64,000 bases of DNA from Rhodospirillales bacterium (GTDB lineage Bacteria; Pseudomonadota; Alphaproteobacteria; Rhodospirillales; Defluviicoccaceae): the NCBI GenBank assembly GCA_016710335.1, contig JADJXQ010000003.1, positions 248,001-312,000 on the forward strand. Reading direction: 5' to 3'. Both the position numbers and the translations under genes were made by a program. Below the pieces are notes generated by a model that ran no database searches, was not told where the DNA came from, and saw only the letters and a program-made list of their open reading frames with translations. This document shows, piece after piece, positions 51,617 to 59,452 of this stretch (positions are counted from its first letter, which is position 1; each line of letters opens with the position of its first letter).

Positions 51617-52351
51617 ATGTCCAAGCGGAGCGGCCAAGGCTTCATCGAGCTGATCAAGACCGTCGTCTACGCGGTGCTGATCGCGCTGGTGGTGCGCACG
51701 TTCGCATACGAGCCGTTCAGCATTCCGTCCGGTTCGATGATCCCGACCCTGCTCGTCGGCGACTATCTGTTCGTCTCCAAGTTCTCCTACGGCTACAGCC
51801 GCTACTCCCTGCCGCTCGGCCTGCCGCTGTTGTCGGGGCGGGTTCTGGATACGCCGCCGCAGCGAGGCGACGTCGTCGTTTTCAAGTTGCCGACCGACAA
51901 CGCCACCGACTACATCAAGCGGATCATCGGGTTGCCCGGCGACCGGATCCAACTGATCAACGGCATCCTCAATATCAACGGCGAGCCGGTCGAGCGCATT
52001 GACGCCGGCGATTACGAAGTCGTGGGCCCGTTCGGCAACATGCGCAACTTCCAGCGGTACGTCGAAGTGCTGCCGGGCGGCCGCAGGCATTTCATCATTG
52101 AAGACGGCGACGACAGCCCGTTCGACAACACCGACGTCTACACCGTGCCGGAGGGCCATTACTTCGCCATGGGCGACAACCGCGACAGTTCCCGCGACAG
52201 TCGCTTCCGCAACGAAGTGGGGTTCGTTCCGTACGACAATTTGGTCGGCCGGGCGGAGTTCATTTTCTTTTCGGTCGACGGAGAGGTATGGAAAGTGTGG
52301 GAGTGGTTTCGCACGCTCCGGGTCGATCGCATTTTTGACAGCATCGAATGA
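51617..52351 (+). CDS. lepB: Signal peptidase I
   Basis: LepB cleaves signal peptides of Sec and Tat exported proteins. The 244-residue protein has one N-terminal transmembrane segment (TVVYAVLIALVVRTF), the catalytic Ser in FSIPSGSMIPTLLVGDYLFV (about residue 36-40) and the Lys in YIKRIIGLPGDRI. The box E region reads FAMGDNRDSSRDSRF. It overlaps rnc by 4 bp at the end. Its place in the rel-pdxJ-acpS-lepB-rnc-era cluster is conserved. Confidence 0.96.
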   Translation: MSKRSGQGFIELIKTVVYAVLIALVVRTFAYEPFSIPSGSMIPTLLVGDYLFVSKFSYGYSRYSLPLGLPLLSGRVLDTPPQRGDVVVFKLPTDNATDYIKRIIGLPGDRIQLINGILNINGEPVERIDAGDYEVVGPFGNMRNFQRYVEVLPGGRRHFIIEDGDDSPFDNTDVYTVPEGHYFAMGDNRDSSRDSRFRNEVGFVPYDNLVGRAEFIFFSVDGEVWKVWEWFRTLRVDRIFDSIE

Positions 52352-53061
52352 TCGGCGAAGAGACCGCGAGCGACGACCGCGCCAGCCGCACGGGCGATCT
52401 TGAAGCGAGGCTCGGCCATCGCTTTCGGGATCCGCGCCTTCTCCAGCTCGCGCTGACCCATTCCAGCGTCGTCGGCAACGCCCGCTCCAACGAACGGCTC
52501 GAGTTCCTCGGGGACCGGGTGCTGGGGCTGGTGGTGGCGCACCTGCTCTTCGAAAGCTTCCCGCACGAGGCCGAGGGAGCGCTTGCGCGCCGCCATGCCG
52601 CCCTGGTCCGCCGGCAAGCGTTGGCCCGGGTGGCTGAAGACATCGGGCTCGGTGCCTGCCTTGCGTTGTCCCGCGGCGAGGAGGACGGCGGCGGCCGCAC
52701 CAATCCAGGCCTGCTCGCCGACGCCTGCGAAGCGGTGCTCGCAGCGCTGTTCATCGACGGCGGCCTCGACGCAGCCGATGGGTTCGTCAGGCGACACTGG
52801 CAACAACTGATGGAAGAATCACTGAAGCCGCCGATGGATCCCAAGACGGCGCTCCAGGAGTGGGCGCAGGGACGGGGCCTGCCGCTGCCGCGCTACCGGG
52901 AGGTCGGCCGCGAAGGGCCGGCCCATGCGCCGTGCTTCTCCGTCGAGGTCCAAGTGGCGGGACTCGGGATTGAACGGGCGAGCGGCGCCTCCAAGCGCCT
53001 CGCCGAGAAGGCGGCGGCGCGGGCTTGCCTGGATCGGATCATGGCCAATGAAGACGCCTGA
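52348..53061 (+). CDS. rnc: Ribonuclease III
   Basis: The 237-residue double-strand-specific RNase processes rRNA precursors and structured mRNAs. The catalytic domain has LTHSSVVGNARSNERLEFLG and DRVLGLVVAHLLF with the metal-binding Glu and Asp residues, and DACEAVLAALFIDGG with the second acidic pair. A C-terminal dsRNA-binding domain begins near DPKTALQEWAQGRGLPLPRY and includes GASKRLAEKAAARACLD. ATG at 52348 overlaps the lepB stop; the last 14 bp overlap era. Confidence 0.96.
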   Translation: MIGEETASDDRASRTGDLEARLGHRFRDPRLLQLALTHSSVVGNARSNERLEFLGDRVLGLVVAHLLFESFPHEAEGALARRHAALVRRQALARVAEDIGLGACLALSRGEEDGGGRTNPGLLADACEAVLAALFIDGGLDAADGFVRRHWQQLMEESLKPPMDPKTALQEWAQGRGLPLPRYREVGREGPAHAPCFSVEVQVAGLGIERASGASKRLAEKAAARACLDRIMANEDA

Positions 53062-53965
53062 ACGACAGCAAGAGCTGGAAACGCGGTGCGGGTTCGTCGC
53101 CGTCCTCGGCGCCCCCAACGTCGGCAAATCGACGCTGGTCAACAGGCTGGTCGGGACAAAGGTCTCGATCGTCTCGCCAAAGGTGCAGACGACCCGCTCG
53201 CGCATCCTCGGCATTGTCCTCTCCGGCGACGCGCAGCTGGTGCTGATCGACACGCCGGGCATCTTTCAGCCGCGGCGGCGCCTCGACCGGGCCATGGTGG
53301 CCGCGGCGTGGAGCGGCGCTGCCGATGCGGACGATACGATGCTGGTGGTCGACAGCGTCGCCGGCGTCGATGCCGACACCCGCCGCATCGTCGAAGCTAT
53401 GGCGCAGCGCCGACGGCCGGCGGTCCTGGTCCTGAACAAGGTCGATCGGGTGGACAAGCGCCGCTTGCTGGCGCTTTCGGCCGAACTGGCGGCTACCGGC
53501 ATCTTCAGTGACACGTTCATGGTCTCGGCGCTGAGCGGCGATGGCGTCCCGGATCTCCTGGCCCACCTGGTGGCGCACCTGCGGCCAGGCCCGTGGCTGT
53601 TCCCCGAGGATCAGGTCTCCGACATGCCGCTCCGTCTGTTGGCGGCGGAGATCGTCCGCGAAAAGCTGTATCTTCAGCTGCGCCAGGAGCTGCCGTACGC
53701 CTCTGCCGTCGAGACCGAGCAGTGGACCGACCAGGAGGACGGCAGCGTCCGTATCCATCAGGTCATCTATGTGGCGCGCGCCAACCACAAGGGCATCATC
53801 CTCGGCCGCGGAGGGAGCCGCATCAAGGCAATCGGCGAGGCAGCGCGCCGCGAGCTCGAGGACATGCTCGAGCGTCGCGTCCACCTGTTCCTCTACGTCA
53901 AGGTGCGGGATTGGAGCGAGGACCCGGAGCGCTATCGCGACATCGGGCTCGATTTCCGCGCCTGA
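53048..53965 (+). CDS. era: GTPase Era
   Basis: Era is the essential 30S ribosome assembly GTPase. The 305-residue protein has G1 GAPNVGKSTLVNRL, G2/switch region SPKVQTTRSRILGI, G3 DTPGIFQP, G4 LNKVDRVD and a C-terminal KH domain with GRGGSRIKAIGEAARRELE. ATG at 53048 lies within the last codons of rnc. The longer reading from 52925 is an out-of-frame extension through rnc. Gene order rnc-era-recO is typical. Confidence 0.97.
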   Translation: MKTPERQQELETRCGFVAVLGAPNVGKSTLVNRLVGTKVSIVSPKVQTTRSRILGIVLSGDAQLVLIDTPGIFQPRRRLDRAMVAAAWSGAADADDTMLVVDSVAGVDADTRRIVEAMAQRRRPAVLVLNKVDRVDKRRLLALSAELAATGIFSDTFMVSALSGDGVPDLLAHLVAHLRPGPWLFPEDQVSDMPLRLLAAEIVREKLYLQLRQELPYASAVETEQWTDQEDGSVRIHQVIYVARANHKGIILGRGGSRIKAIGEAARRELEDMLERRVHLFLYVKVRDWSEDPERYRDIGLDFRA

Positions 53966-54013
53966 GGCCGCACCGCTTCCACGCCCGACGCCGAAACCGG
54001 CGGCGCCCCGCAG

Positions 54014-54253
54014 TCACACGCCGATGCCGACACCGATTCCGTTCAGCGACTTGACCGCATTGTCGAGAGCGGAATCAGCGGTGGCGAACGCCCGCTCGGC
54101 ATCGGTCAGCGGCTTGCCGTTTTCGTCGATTTGCCGCCACACCCAGTAGCCGTCGGCATTGGAGACTTCGACCCGCGCATAAATTCGGCGGAAGAACCCC
54201 CGGCGGCACGGATGCGGTTCCATGACTTCGATGTCGTGTACACTCAACGCCAT
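54014..54253 (-). CDS. Small hypothetical protein between era and recO (antisense orientation)
   Basis: A 79-residue frame on the minus strand with ATG at 54253. It contains EVMEPHPCRRGFFRRIYARV, a Trp-rich YWVWRQIDENGKP and a C-terminal acidic/Ala segment ADSALDNAVKSLNGI. AGGGGAGT precedes the start, so translation is plausible. I recognise no domain. It lies in a 410-bp gap between the plus-strand genes era and recO, and is the only open frame there with a ribosome-binding site and protein-like composition. It could be spurious. Confidence 0.45.
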   Translation of the reverse strand: MALSVHDIEVMEPHPCRRGFFRRIYARVEVSNADGYWVWRQIDENGKPLTDAERAFATADSALDNAVKSLNGIGVGIGV

Positions 54254-54378
54254 ACTCCCCTTGTCACCAGCGGTAGAGCCCACGCGGGAGACGGCAACGT
54301 ACCTCATCTTGCACTGCAACAGAACCGCCAAATGCGTTCGCTCCACGTCATCGGCAGCGTTGGCGGCCGGGTGTTGAC

Positions 54379-55149
54379 ATGGAGTGGATCGACGACGCGA
54401 TCGTCTTGTCGGCACGACGTTACGGAGAATCCGCGGCCCTGGTGATGCTGTTGTCGCGGGACCACGGGCGCCATGCCGGCCTGGTGCGCGGCTACGGCGG
54501 CCGCCGCAACCGCGGCGTCCTCACCCCGGGCAACGGGGTTCGGGCGCGCTGGCGAGGGCGCGTGGCCGACATGCTCGGCAGCTTCACGCTGGAGCCCACC
54601 AGCGCGGTCGCCGCCGGACTGCTCGGGGAGCCGGATCGGCTGGCCGCGCTGGCGGCGGCGTGCGCGATCTTGGAGTCGGCGTTGGCGGAACGGGAGCCTC
54701 ATCCGCGCGCCTTCGATGACCTCGCGGCGCTGGTCGCGGCGCTCGCCTCCGAGCGGCAGTGGGCAGAGGCGTATGTGATCTGGGAGGTCCGGCTGCTTGC
54801 GGAACTCGGCTTCGGGCTCGACCTGACGCGCTGCGCAGTGACCGGCGCCGGCGGCGATCTTGCCTATGTGTCGCCGCGGACCGGTCGCGCCGTGTCGCTG
54901 GTGGCAGCCGGCCCGTGGCGGGATCGGCTGCTGGCGCTCCCCGCCTTCCTGGTCGCCGGGGGGGCGGCGGCGAGCGACGAGGAGGTGCTGGCCGGATTGA
55001 CCCTCACGGCCCACTTCCTGCAGCGGCATGTTTACGGCGCGTTGACCAACGGCATGTCGCGGTCCCCGTCGCGTCCTCCCGAGTTGCCGCCGGCGCGTCG
55101 CCTGATGATGGACCGCATCGCCGGCCGCGTGAGCCGCGCAGGCTGCTAG
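54379..55149 (+). CDS. recO: DNA repair protein RecO
   Basis: RecO anneals SSB-coated DNA and loads RecA with RecR. The 256-residue protein has the N-terminal OB fold MEWIDDAIVLSARRYGESAA and HGRHAGLVRGYGGRRNRGVL. The C-terminal helical domain has VIWEVRLLAELGFGLDLTRC, with part of the family's zinc-finger region reduced to single Cys residues. ATG at 54379. It follows era, as in most Rhodospirillales, with the small minus-strand frame between them. Confidence 0.93.
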   Translation: MEWIDDAIVLSARRYGESAALVMLLSRDHGRHAGLVRGYGGRRNRGVLTPGNGVRARWRGRVADMLGSFTLEPTSAVAAGLLGEPDRLAALAAACAILESALAEREPHPRAFDDLAALVAALASERQWAEAYVIWEVRLLAELGFGLDLTRCAVTGAGGDLAYVSPRTGRAVSLVAAGPWRDRLLALPAFLVAGGAAASDEEVLAGLTLTAHFLQRHVYGALTNGMSRSPSRPPELPPARRLMMDRIAGRVSRAGC

Positions 55150-55303
55150 GAACGTATGCAAAGCCAGCAGATAACCTATGCGTGCACAGGGGATTTGCCG
55201 ACGGCCACCGGTCTGCGTATAATGATCGTAAGATTCAACTAAAAGTCGGGCGGTATGCGTCGCGAATGGCGTTCGTGCATCGTCAGAAGATAGGGGATTG
55301 GAC

Positions 55304-57586
55304 ATGATTTACCCTGGCGCGACATGGGCCACCAGGACGCCGGAGGCTGCCGGCTTGCAGTCGTCGGCTCTTGACGAGTTTCGGGACGCCACTGGCGATC
55401 TCAACGGCTTCATCGTGAAGGATGGGTACAAGGTCTACGGCTGGGGCAGCGACAGCAAGGAGATCGAGTGGGCCTCGGCCGCCAAGCCGGTCTATTCGAC
55501 AATGGCGCTGTTTGCGCTTCAGGAAGGCCGCCTCGCCAGCCTCGACGAGCCCATCGCGGACTACGGCTGGAGCAGCGAATTGCGGGCTGACGACCTCACT
55601 TTGTCGTTCCGGCACCTGGCGAACAACATGAGCGGCTACGCCTTGCCGGAGACGCCGGGGCAGGCATGGGGCTACAACGACTACGCCATCAAGCTCTATA
55701 CCAAGACGCTGTTCGAAGAGGTGTTCGACGACGCTTCAGCGAACGCCACGGCAACCGATCCCAACAGGCTCGGCGACCTGGACTTCCAGGACGGGGCGAT
55801 CCTCGACTCGACGGTTGCGGTGCGCAAGGACGTCGGGCTGGCGACCAGCGTGCGCGACTTTGCCCGCATCGGCTGGCTGTGGCTGAACGAGGGAGAGTGG
55901 GACGGCAAGCAGCTCCTCCCGGCGTCGTACTTCGACACCTATTTCAAAGCCCAGGTCCCGGCCGACTTGCCGCGCACGTCCGGAAGTCCGGTCGACGACT
56001 ACCTCAACATGCGCCCCGACGGCGCCGGCGCCGATCAGACGCCGCTCGGCCCAGGCGTCTACGGCATGAACCTGTGGTTCAATACCAACGGTCAGATGTG
56101 GCCGGATGCGCCGATTGACACCTTCCAGGCCAACGGCCACTGGAACCGCGAGGTTCTTACGGTGATCCCCAGCCTGAACATGGTCGCTGCCTGGAATGCG
56201 CCCAGCATCGGGAACCCCAACACATTCAACGTCGCCATGAACGATCTGCTGCGAAAGCTGGTAGCCGCAGCAGATGACTCGCCGCCGCCGCCGACCGGGG
56301 ATCTACCGACGTTGAGCGCCGGGCGGATCGAGGCGGAAGCCATGAAGCTGGATGGCTACATCATCGAGAGCCGCGCCGTGTCCTCCGGGGGCAAGCACGT
56401 CAAGACCTTGGGCGAGGGCTCCGGCACATTCGTGTTCACCGGCGCCGATGGTGTCTACGAGATCGCCGTCGCCCACAACGACGAGAACGACGGCGCCGGG
56501 ACCGGTCGCTTTTTCATTGACGGCGCGCAAACGTCCACATGGCGCTTCGACAAGAACAGCGGCTGGAACGAACACGTGTTCACGGCGACCATCGCGTCCG
56601 GTGACGTTCTACAGGTCGCAACAACCAAGCAGGGCGGCGAGTACGGGCGCGTCGACTATGTGGAGGTGCGGAGCGACGATGGATCCTCGCCGCCGCCACC
56701 CCCGCCATCAACAGACCCGCCGCCTTCGAACGAAGAGCCGCCACCGTCGAGCGGGGATCTGCCGACGCTGAGCGGCGGGCGGATCGAGGCCGAAGCCATG
56801 AAGCTCGACGGCTATACGGTCGAGAGCCGAGCGGCGTCGTCGGGCGGCAAGCACGTCAAGACCTTCAGCGAAGGCTCCGGCAAGTTCGTGTTCACCGGCG
56901 ACACGGGAGACCATCAGATCGCGGTCCGCTACAACGACGAGAACGACGGCGCCGGCAGCGGACGCATCTCGGTCGACGGAGCGCAGGTGTCCACCTGGCA
57001 GTTCAACGGCAACAACGGCTGGGGCGAGCAAGTATTTGCCGCATCCCTCGACGCAGGCGATGTGATCGAGGTGAGCACCCGGCAGCAGGGCGGGGAGTAC
57101 GGGCGCGTCGACTATGTGGAGGTGCGGACCGACGATGGATCCTCGCCGCCGTCACCGCCGCCATCAACAGAGCCGCCGCCTTCGAACGAAGAGCCGCCAC
57201 CGTCGAGCGGGGATCTGCCGACGCTGAGCGGCGGGCGGATCGAGGCCGAAGCCATGAAGCTCGATGGCTATTCGGTCGAGAGCCGAGCGGCGTCGTCGGG
57301 CGGCAAGCACGTCAAGACCTTCAGCGAAGGCTCCGGCAAGTTCGTGTTCACCGGCGACACGGGAGACCATCAGATCGTGGTCCGCTACAACGACGAGAGC
57401 GACGGCGCCGGCAGCGGAACCGTCCTGGTCGATGACGCGGAGGTGTCCGCGTGGCCGTTCGACAAGAGCACCGGCTGGGGCCAGCGCGTGTTCACGGCGT
57501 CCCTCGATTCGGGCGATGTGATCGAGGTGAGCACCCGGCAGCAGGGCGGCGAGTACGGGCGCATCGACTATGTGGAGATCATCTGA
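55304..57586 (+). CDS. Serine hydrolase (beta-lactamase-like) with three CBM-like repeats
   Basis: A 760-residue modular protein. Residues 1-325 are a beta-lactamase/penicillin-binding-protein-like serine hydrolase: SAAKPVYST holds an SxxK-type Ser and Lys, GYNDYA is in the YxN position, and NGHWNRE lies where the KTG/HxG motif is. Three similar modules of about 125 residues follow (331-458, 483-610, 635-760), each starting RIEAEAMKLDGY with YNDENDGAG and QGGEYGR-DYVE; they resemble CBM35/CBM6-type carbohydrate-binding modules. Pro/Ser-rich linkers join them (DDGSSPPPPPPSTDPPPSNE). ATG at 55304 has AGGGG 7 bases upstream. No signal peptide is visible. Carbohydrate binding is inferred. Confidence 0.8.
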   Translation: MIYPGATWATRTPEAAGLQSSALDEFRDATGDLNGFIVKDGYKVYGWGSDSKEIEWASAAKPVYSTMALFALQEGRLASLDEPIADYGWSSELRADDLTLSFRHLANNMSGYALPETPGQAWGYNDYAIKLYTKTLFEEVFDDASANATATDPNRLGDLDFQDGAILDSTVAVRKDVGLATSVRDFARIGWLWLNEGEWDGKQLLPASYFDTYFKAQVPADLPRTSGSPVDDYLNMRPDGAGADQTPLGPGVYGMNLWFNTNGQMWPDAPIDTFQANGHWNREVLTVIPSLNMVAAWNAPSIGNPNTFNVAMNDLLRKLVAAADDSPPPPTGDLPTLSAGRIEAEAMKLDGYIIESRAVSSGGKHVKTLGEGSGTFVFTGADGVYEIAVAHNDENDGAGTGRFFIDGAQTSTWRFDKNSGWNEHVFTATIASGDVLQVATTKQGGEYGRVDYVEVRSDDGSSPPPPPPSTDPPPSNEEPPPSSGDLPTLSGGRIEAEAMKLDGYTVESRAASSGGKHVKTFSEGSGKFVFTGDTGDHQIAVRYNDENDGAGSGRISVDGAQVSTWQFNGNNGWGEQVFAASLDAGDVIEVSTRQQGGEYGRVDYVEVRTDDGSSPPSPPPSTEPPPSNEEPPPSSGDLPTLSGGRIEAEAMKLDGYSVESRAASSGGKHVKTFSEGSGKFVFTGDTGDHQIVVRYNDESDGAGSGTVLVDDAEVSAWPFDKSTGWGQRVFTASLDSGDVIEVSTRQQGGEYGRIDYVEII
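56725..57586 (+). repeat. 456-bp tandem repeat encoding CBM-like modules 2 and 3
   Basis: The DNA for linker plus module 2 (from TTCGAACGAAGAGCCGCCAC at 56725) recurs 456 bp downstream (57181), including silent positions. For example TTCAGCGAAGGCTCCGGCAA is in both copies. Module 1 (from about 56298) is more diverged. The near-identity points to recent duplication of modules 2 and 3 rather than convergent conservation. Confidence 0.85.
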
Positions 57587-58071
57587 TCGGCTGGCGCGCC
57601 CGTATGCGGTTCTGGTGCGGCCTTTCCGTGCCGGTGGAGTTTGCGAATGAGGAGCGGCGCGGATAAGGTGTGGCGCCGGTCGCGTGAATGAAGAATAATG
57701 TGTGACGCCGTCGGTTCGCCGACGGTGGGCTTGCTGGCCGGCTGGGCTTGCCCCCCTATCCCAGCCGCGCCAGCAGCCGCTTTTATGATCAGGCGCGCAT
57801 CAGCGAATTGCCCGCCCCGCATCCGCTGATGCTTTTCATGTCCTGATCGCAGCGGCAACCAGCCTGCAAAACCGCGGCAGCGACGGTGAGACCGGAACAC
57901 ACGATCGCCCGTGATCATTCCAAATCAAGTGATCTACTCAACAAGGGGCTGCCGTCTGCCGTCCGCAGCTGCCTTCGAAGCAGCGCCGGAACTTCGCCGG
58001 TGCGAGCCCGTTACCCCTCCCGCAACGTGCCACCGTGGCCGAGGATGACGGAAGATGGATCTGCGACAGTG
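57587..58071. other. Non-coding region between the serine hydrolase and the gntA-like gene
   Basis: About 485 bp without a supportable gene. It holds a UUCG-loop hairpin at 57708-57725. Both flanking genes are on the plus strand, so the gap should contain the hydrolase terminator and the promoter of the gntA-like/DUF1989 unit. I see no other repeats and no further MITE-like copy. Confidence 0.5.
57708..57725 (+). terminator. UUCG-tetraloop hairpin downstream of the serine hydrolase gene
   Basis: CCGTCGG, TTCG loop, CCGACGG gives a 7-bp stem closed by the very stable UUCG tetraloop, extendable by one or two weaker pairs. There is no U-run, so the hairpin may stabilise the 3' end of the message or act in rho-dependent termination. 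Confidence 0.4.
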
Positions 58072-58770
58072 ATGGACACCGACCTGAAGCCGAAGTTCGA
58101 GGAATTCATACGCCAGTCCGACTTTCCCTGCGTGGGGGCCAAGTCCGCTTTGGCCAACGGCGTGCTGTCGGTGGTGAACGCCGCAAGAATCGATCACGCG
58201 GGGGATGATCGTGCGATATATGCGGCTCTGGTCCGGTTCGGGCGATCCGTCATTGACGACGCGGCCATTCCGCAGTCGCTGGCCGTGGCGTTCCGCGGAC
58301 CGCTACACCTGTCGGAGACGGCCTTCGAAGACGCGTTGTGGGAGCGGCTGCAGAGTCTGCATGATTTGGATATGGCGGGCGGGGTGCCTTGGGACGAAGC
58401 CGTCGCCTCCGATCCGGCGGCTCCCGAGTTTTCGATGAGCGTCGGCGGCCGCGCCTTCTTCGTCGTCGGCCTGCACCCGCAGGCAGGGCGATTGGCCCGC
58501 CGTTTCAAGCATCCGGTGATGGTGTTCAACCCGCACGCGCAGTTCGAGCGCTTGCGCGCCAACGGCAAGTACGATCGCATGCGGACGGTCATTCGCAACC
58601 GCGACCGAGCGGTGCAGGGCGATGTCAATCCGATGGTCGAGAACTTCGGAAGCATGTCGGAGGCCCGCCAGTACAGCGGCCGCATCATCGACGACGCTTG
58701 GCAATGCCCGTTCTCGTTGAAGATAGCCAGCGAGCGGAAGAAGGCCGGCGCATTGACGAAGGTGAGCTGA
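58072..58770 (+). CDS. YqcI/YcgG (GntA-like) family heme-dependent oxygenase candidate
   Basis: The 232-residue protein matches the YqcI/YcgG family, which contains heme-dependent N-oxygenases such as the guanitoxin N-hydroxylase GntA. Family motifs visible are SDFPCVGAKSAL at about residues 15-26, the His-containing VVGLHPQAGRLARRF, and VFNPHAQFERLRANGKYDRM, which continues IRNRDRAVQGDVNPM. The C-terminus has ARQYSGRIIDDAWQCPF. It therefore probably binds heme and oxidises a nitrogen or related group; the exact substrate is not known. ATG at 58072 is uncertain, 58045 is the alternative. The stop abuts the ATG of a DUF1989 gene (TGAATG), so the two are translationally coupled. Confidence 0.82.
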   Translation: MDTDLKPKFEEFIRQSDFPCVGAKSALANGVLSVVNAARIDHAGDDRAIYAALVRFGRSVIDDAAIPQSLAVAFRGPLHLSETAFEDALWERLQSLHDLDMAGGVPWDEAVASDPAAPEFSMSVGGRAFFVVGLHPQAGRLARRFKHPVMVFNPHAQFERLRANGKYDRMRTVIRNRDRAVQGDVNPMVENFGSMSEARQYSGRIIDDAWQCPFSLKIASERKKAGALTKVS

Positions 58771-59367
58771 ATGCGGCGGCGGATCGCGCCCCGTTCCGGC
58801 ACCGCGTTTCGGTTGGGGAGCGGGCAGCGCCTCACCGTCATCGACCCGGAGGGGGAACAGGTTTCCGACCTGGTCAGCTTCAACGCCGCGGACGTTCGGG
58901 AGCATCTTTCGTCGGGACGGTCCATCGACTACGCCGGCCGACTGTTTCTGACCGCCGGCGACATGCTCTACTCTAATCGCTCGACCCCAATGCTGCGGAT
59001 CATCGCCGACGAGGTCGGCCGTCACGATTTTACGTTGAGCCCGTGCTCGGCGGAGATGTTCCGTAAACTGTATGATGACGAGCAACCGCCTCCCGGATGC
59101 CAGGGCAACCTGGAGGCGTCGCTGGCGCCGTACGGCATTGCGCCGGACGACATTCCCGTTGCCTTCAACGTGTTCATGCACGTCGACATCGATGGCGCCA
59201 GCGGGCGGATCGCGGTGCGCCCGCCCCTCAGCAAGGCCGGCCAAAGCATCGCATTCGAGGCCATGATGGATCTGGTGGTGGGCATGACCGCATGCTCGGC
59301 GGGCCAGTCCAACAACTTTCGCTTCAAGCCCATTGACTATGAGATCAGCGACGGTGACAGCGACTGA
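58771..59367 (+). CDS. DUF1989 (urea carboxylase-associated) family protein
   Basis: The 198-residue protein belongs to DUF1989: LTVIDPEGEQVSDLVSFNA, DMLYSNRSTPMLRI, RHDFTLSPCSAEMF with the conserved His and Cys, and PVAFNVFMHVDIDG. Characterised members are the two-subunit carboxyguanidine deiminase (CgdAB) and urea carboxylase-associated proteins. It starts immediately after the stop of the gntA-like gene. No urea carboxylase gene is present in the window. Deiminase or related C-N chemistry is inference from family and neighbour. Confidence 0.85.
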   Translation: MRRRIAPRSGTAFRLGSGQRLTVIDPEGEQVSDLVSFNAADVREHLSSGRSIDYAGRLFLTAGDMLYSNRSTPMLRIIADEVGRHDFTLSPCSAEMFRKLYDDEQPPPGCQGNLEASLAPYGIAPDDIPVAFNVFMHVDIDGASGRIAVRPPLSKAGQSIAFEAMMDLVVGMTACSAGQSNNFRFKPIDYEISDGDSD

Positions 59368-59452
59368 TTCGCGCCGGCGCGGTCTTTGACACGCGGCTCG
59401 GCACCGTTACCATGTTGGCATCTGGCCACGGTCCGAATCAGGCGCGCGCGCA

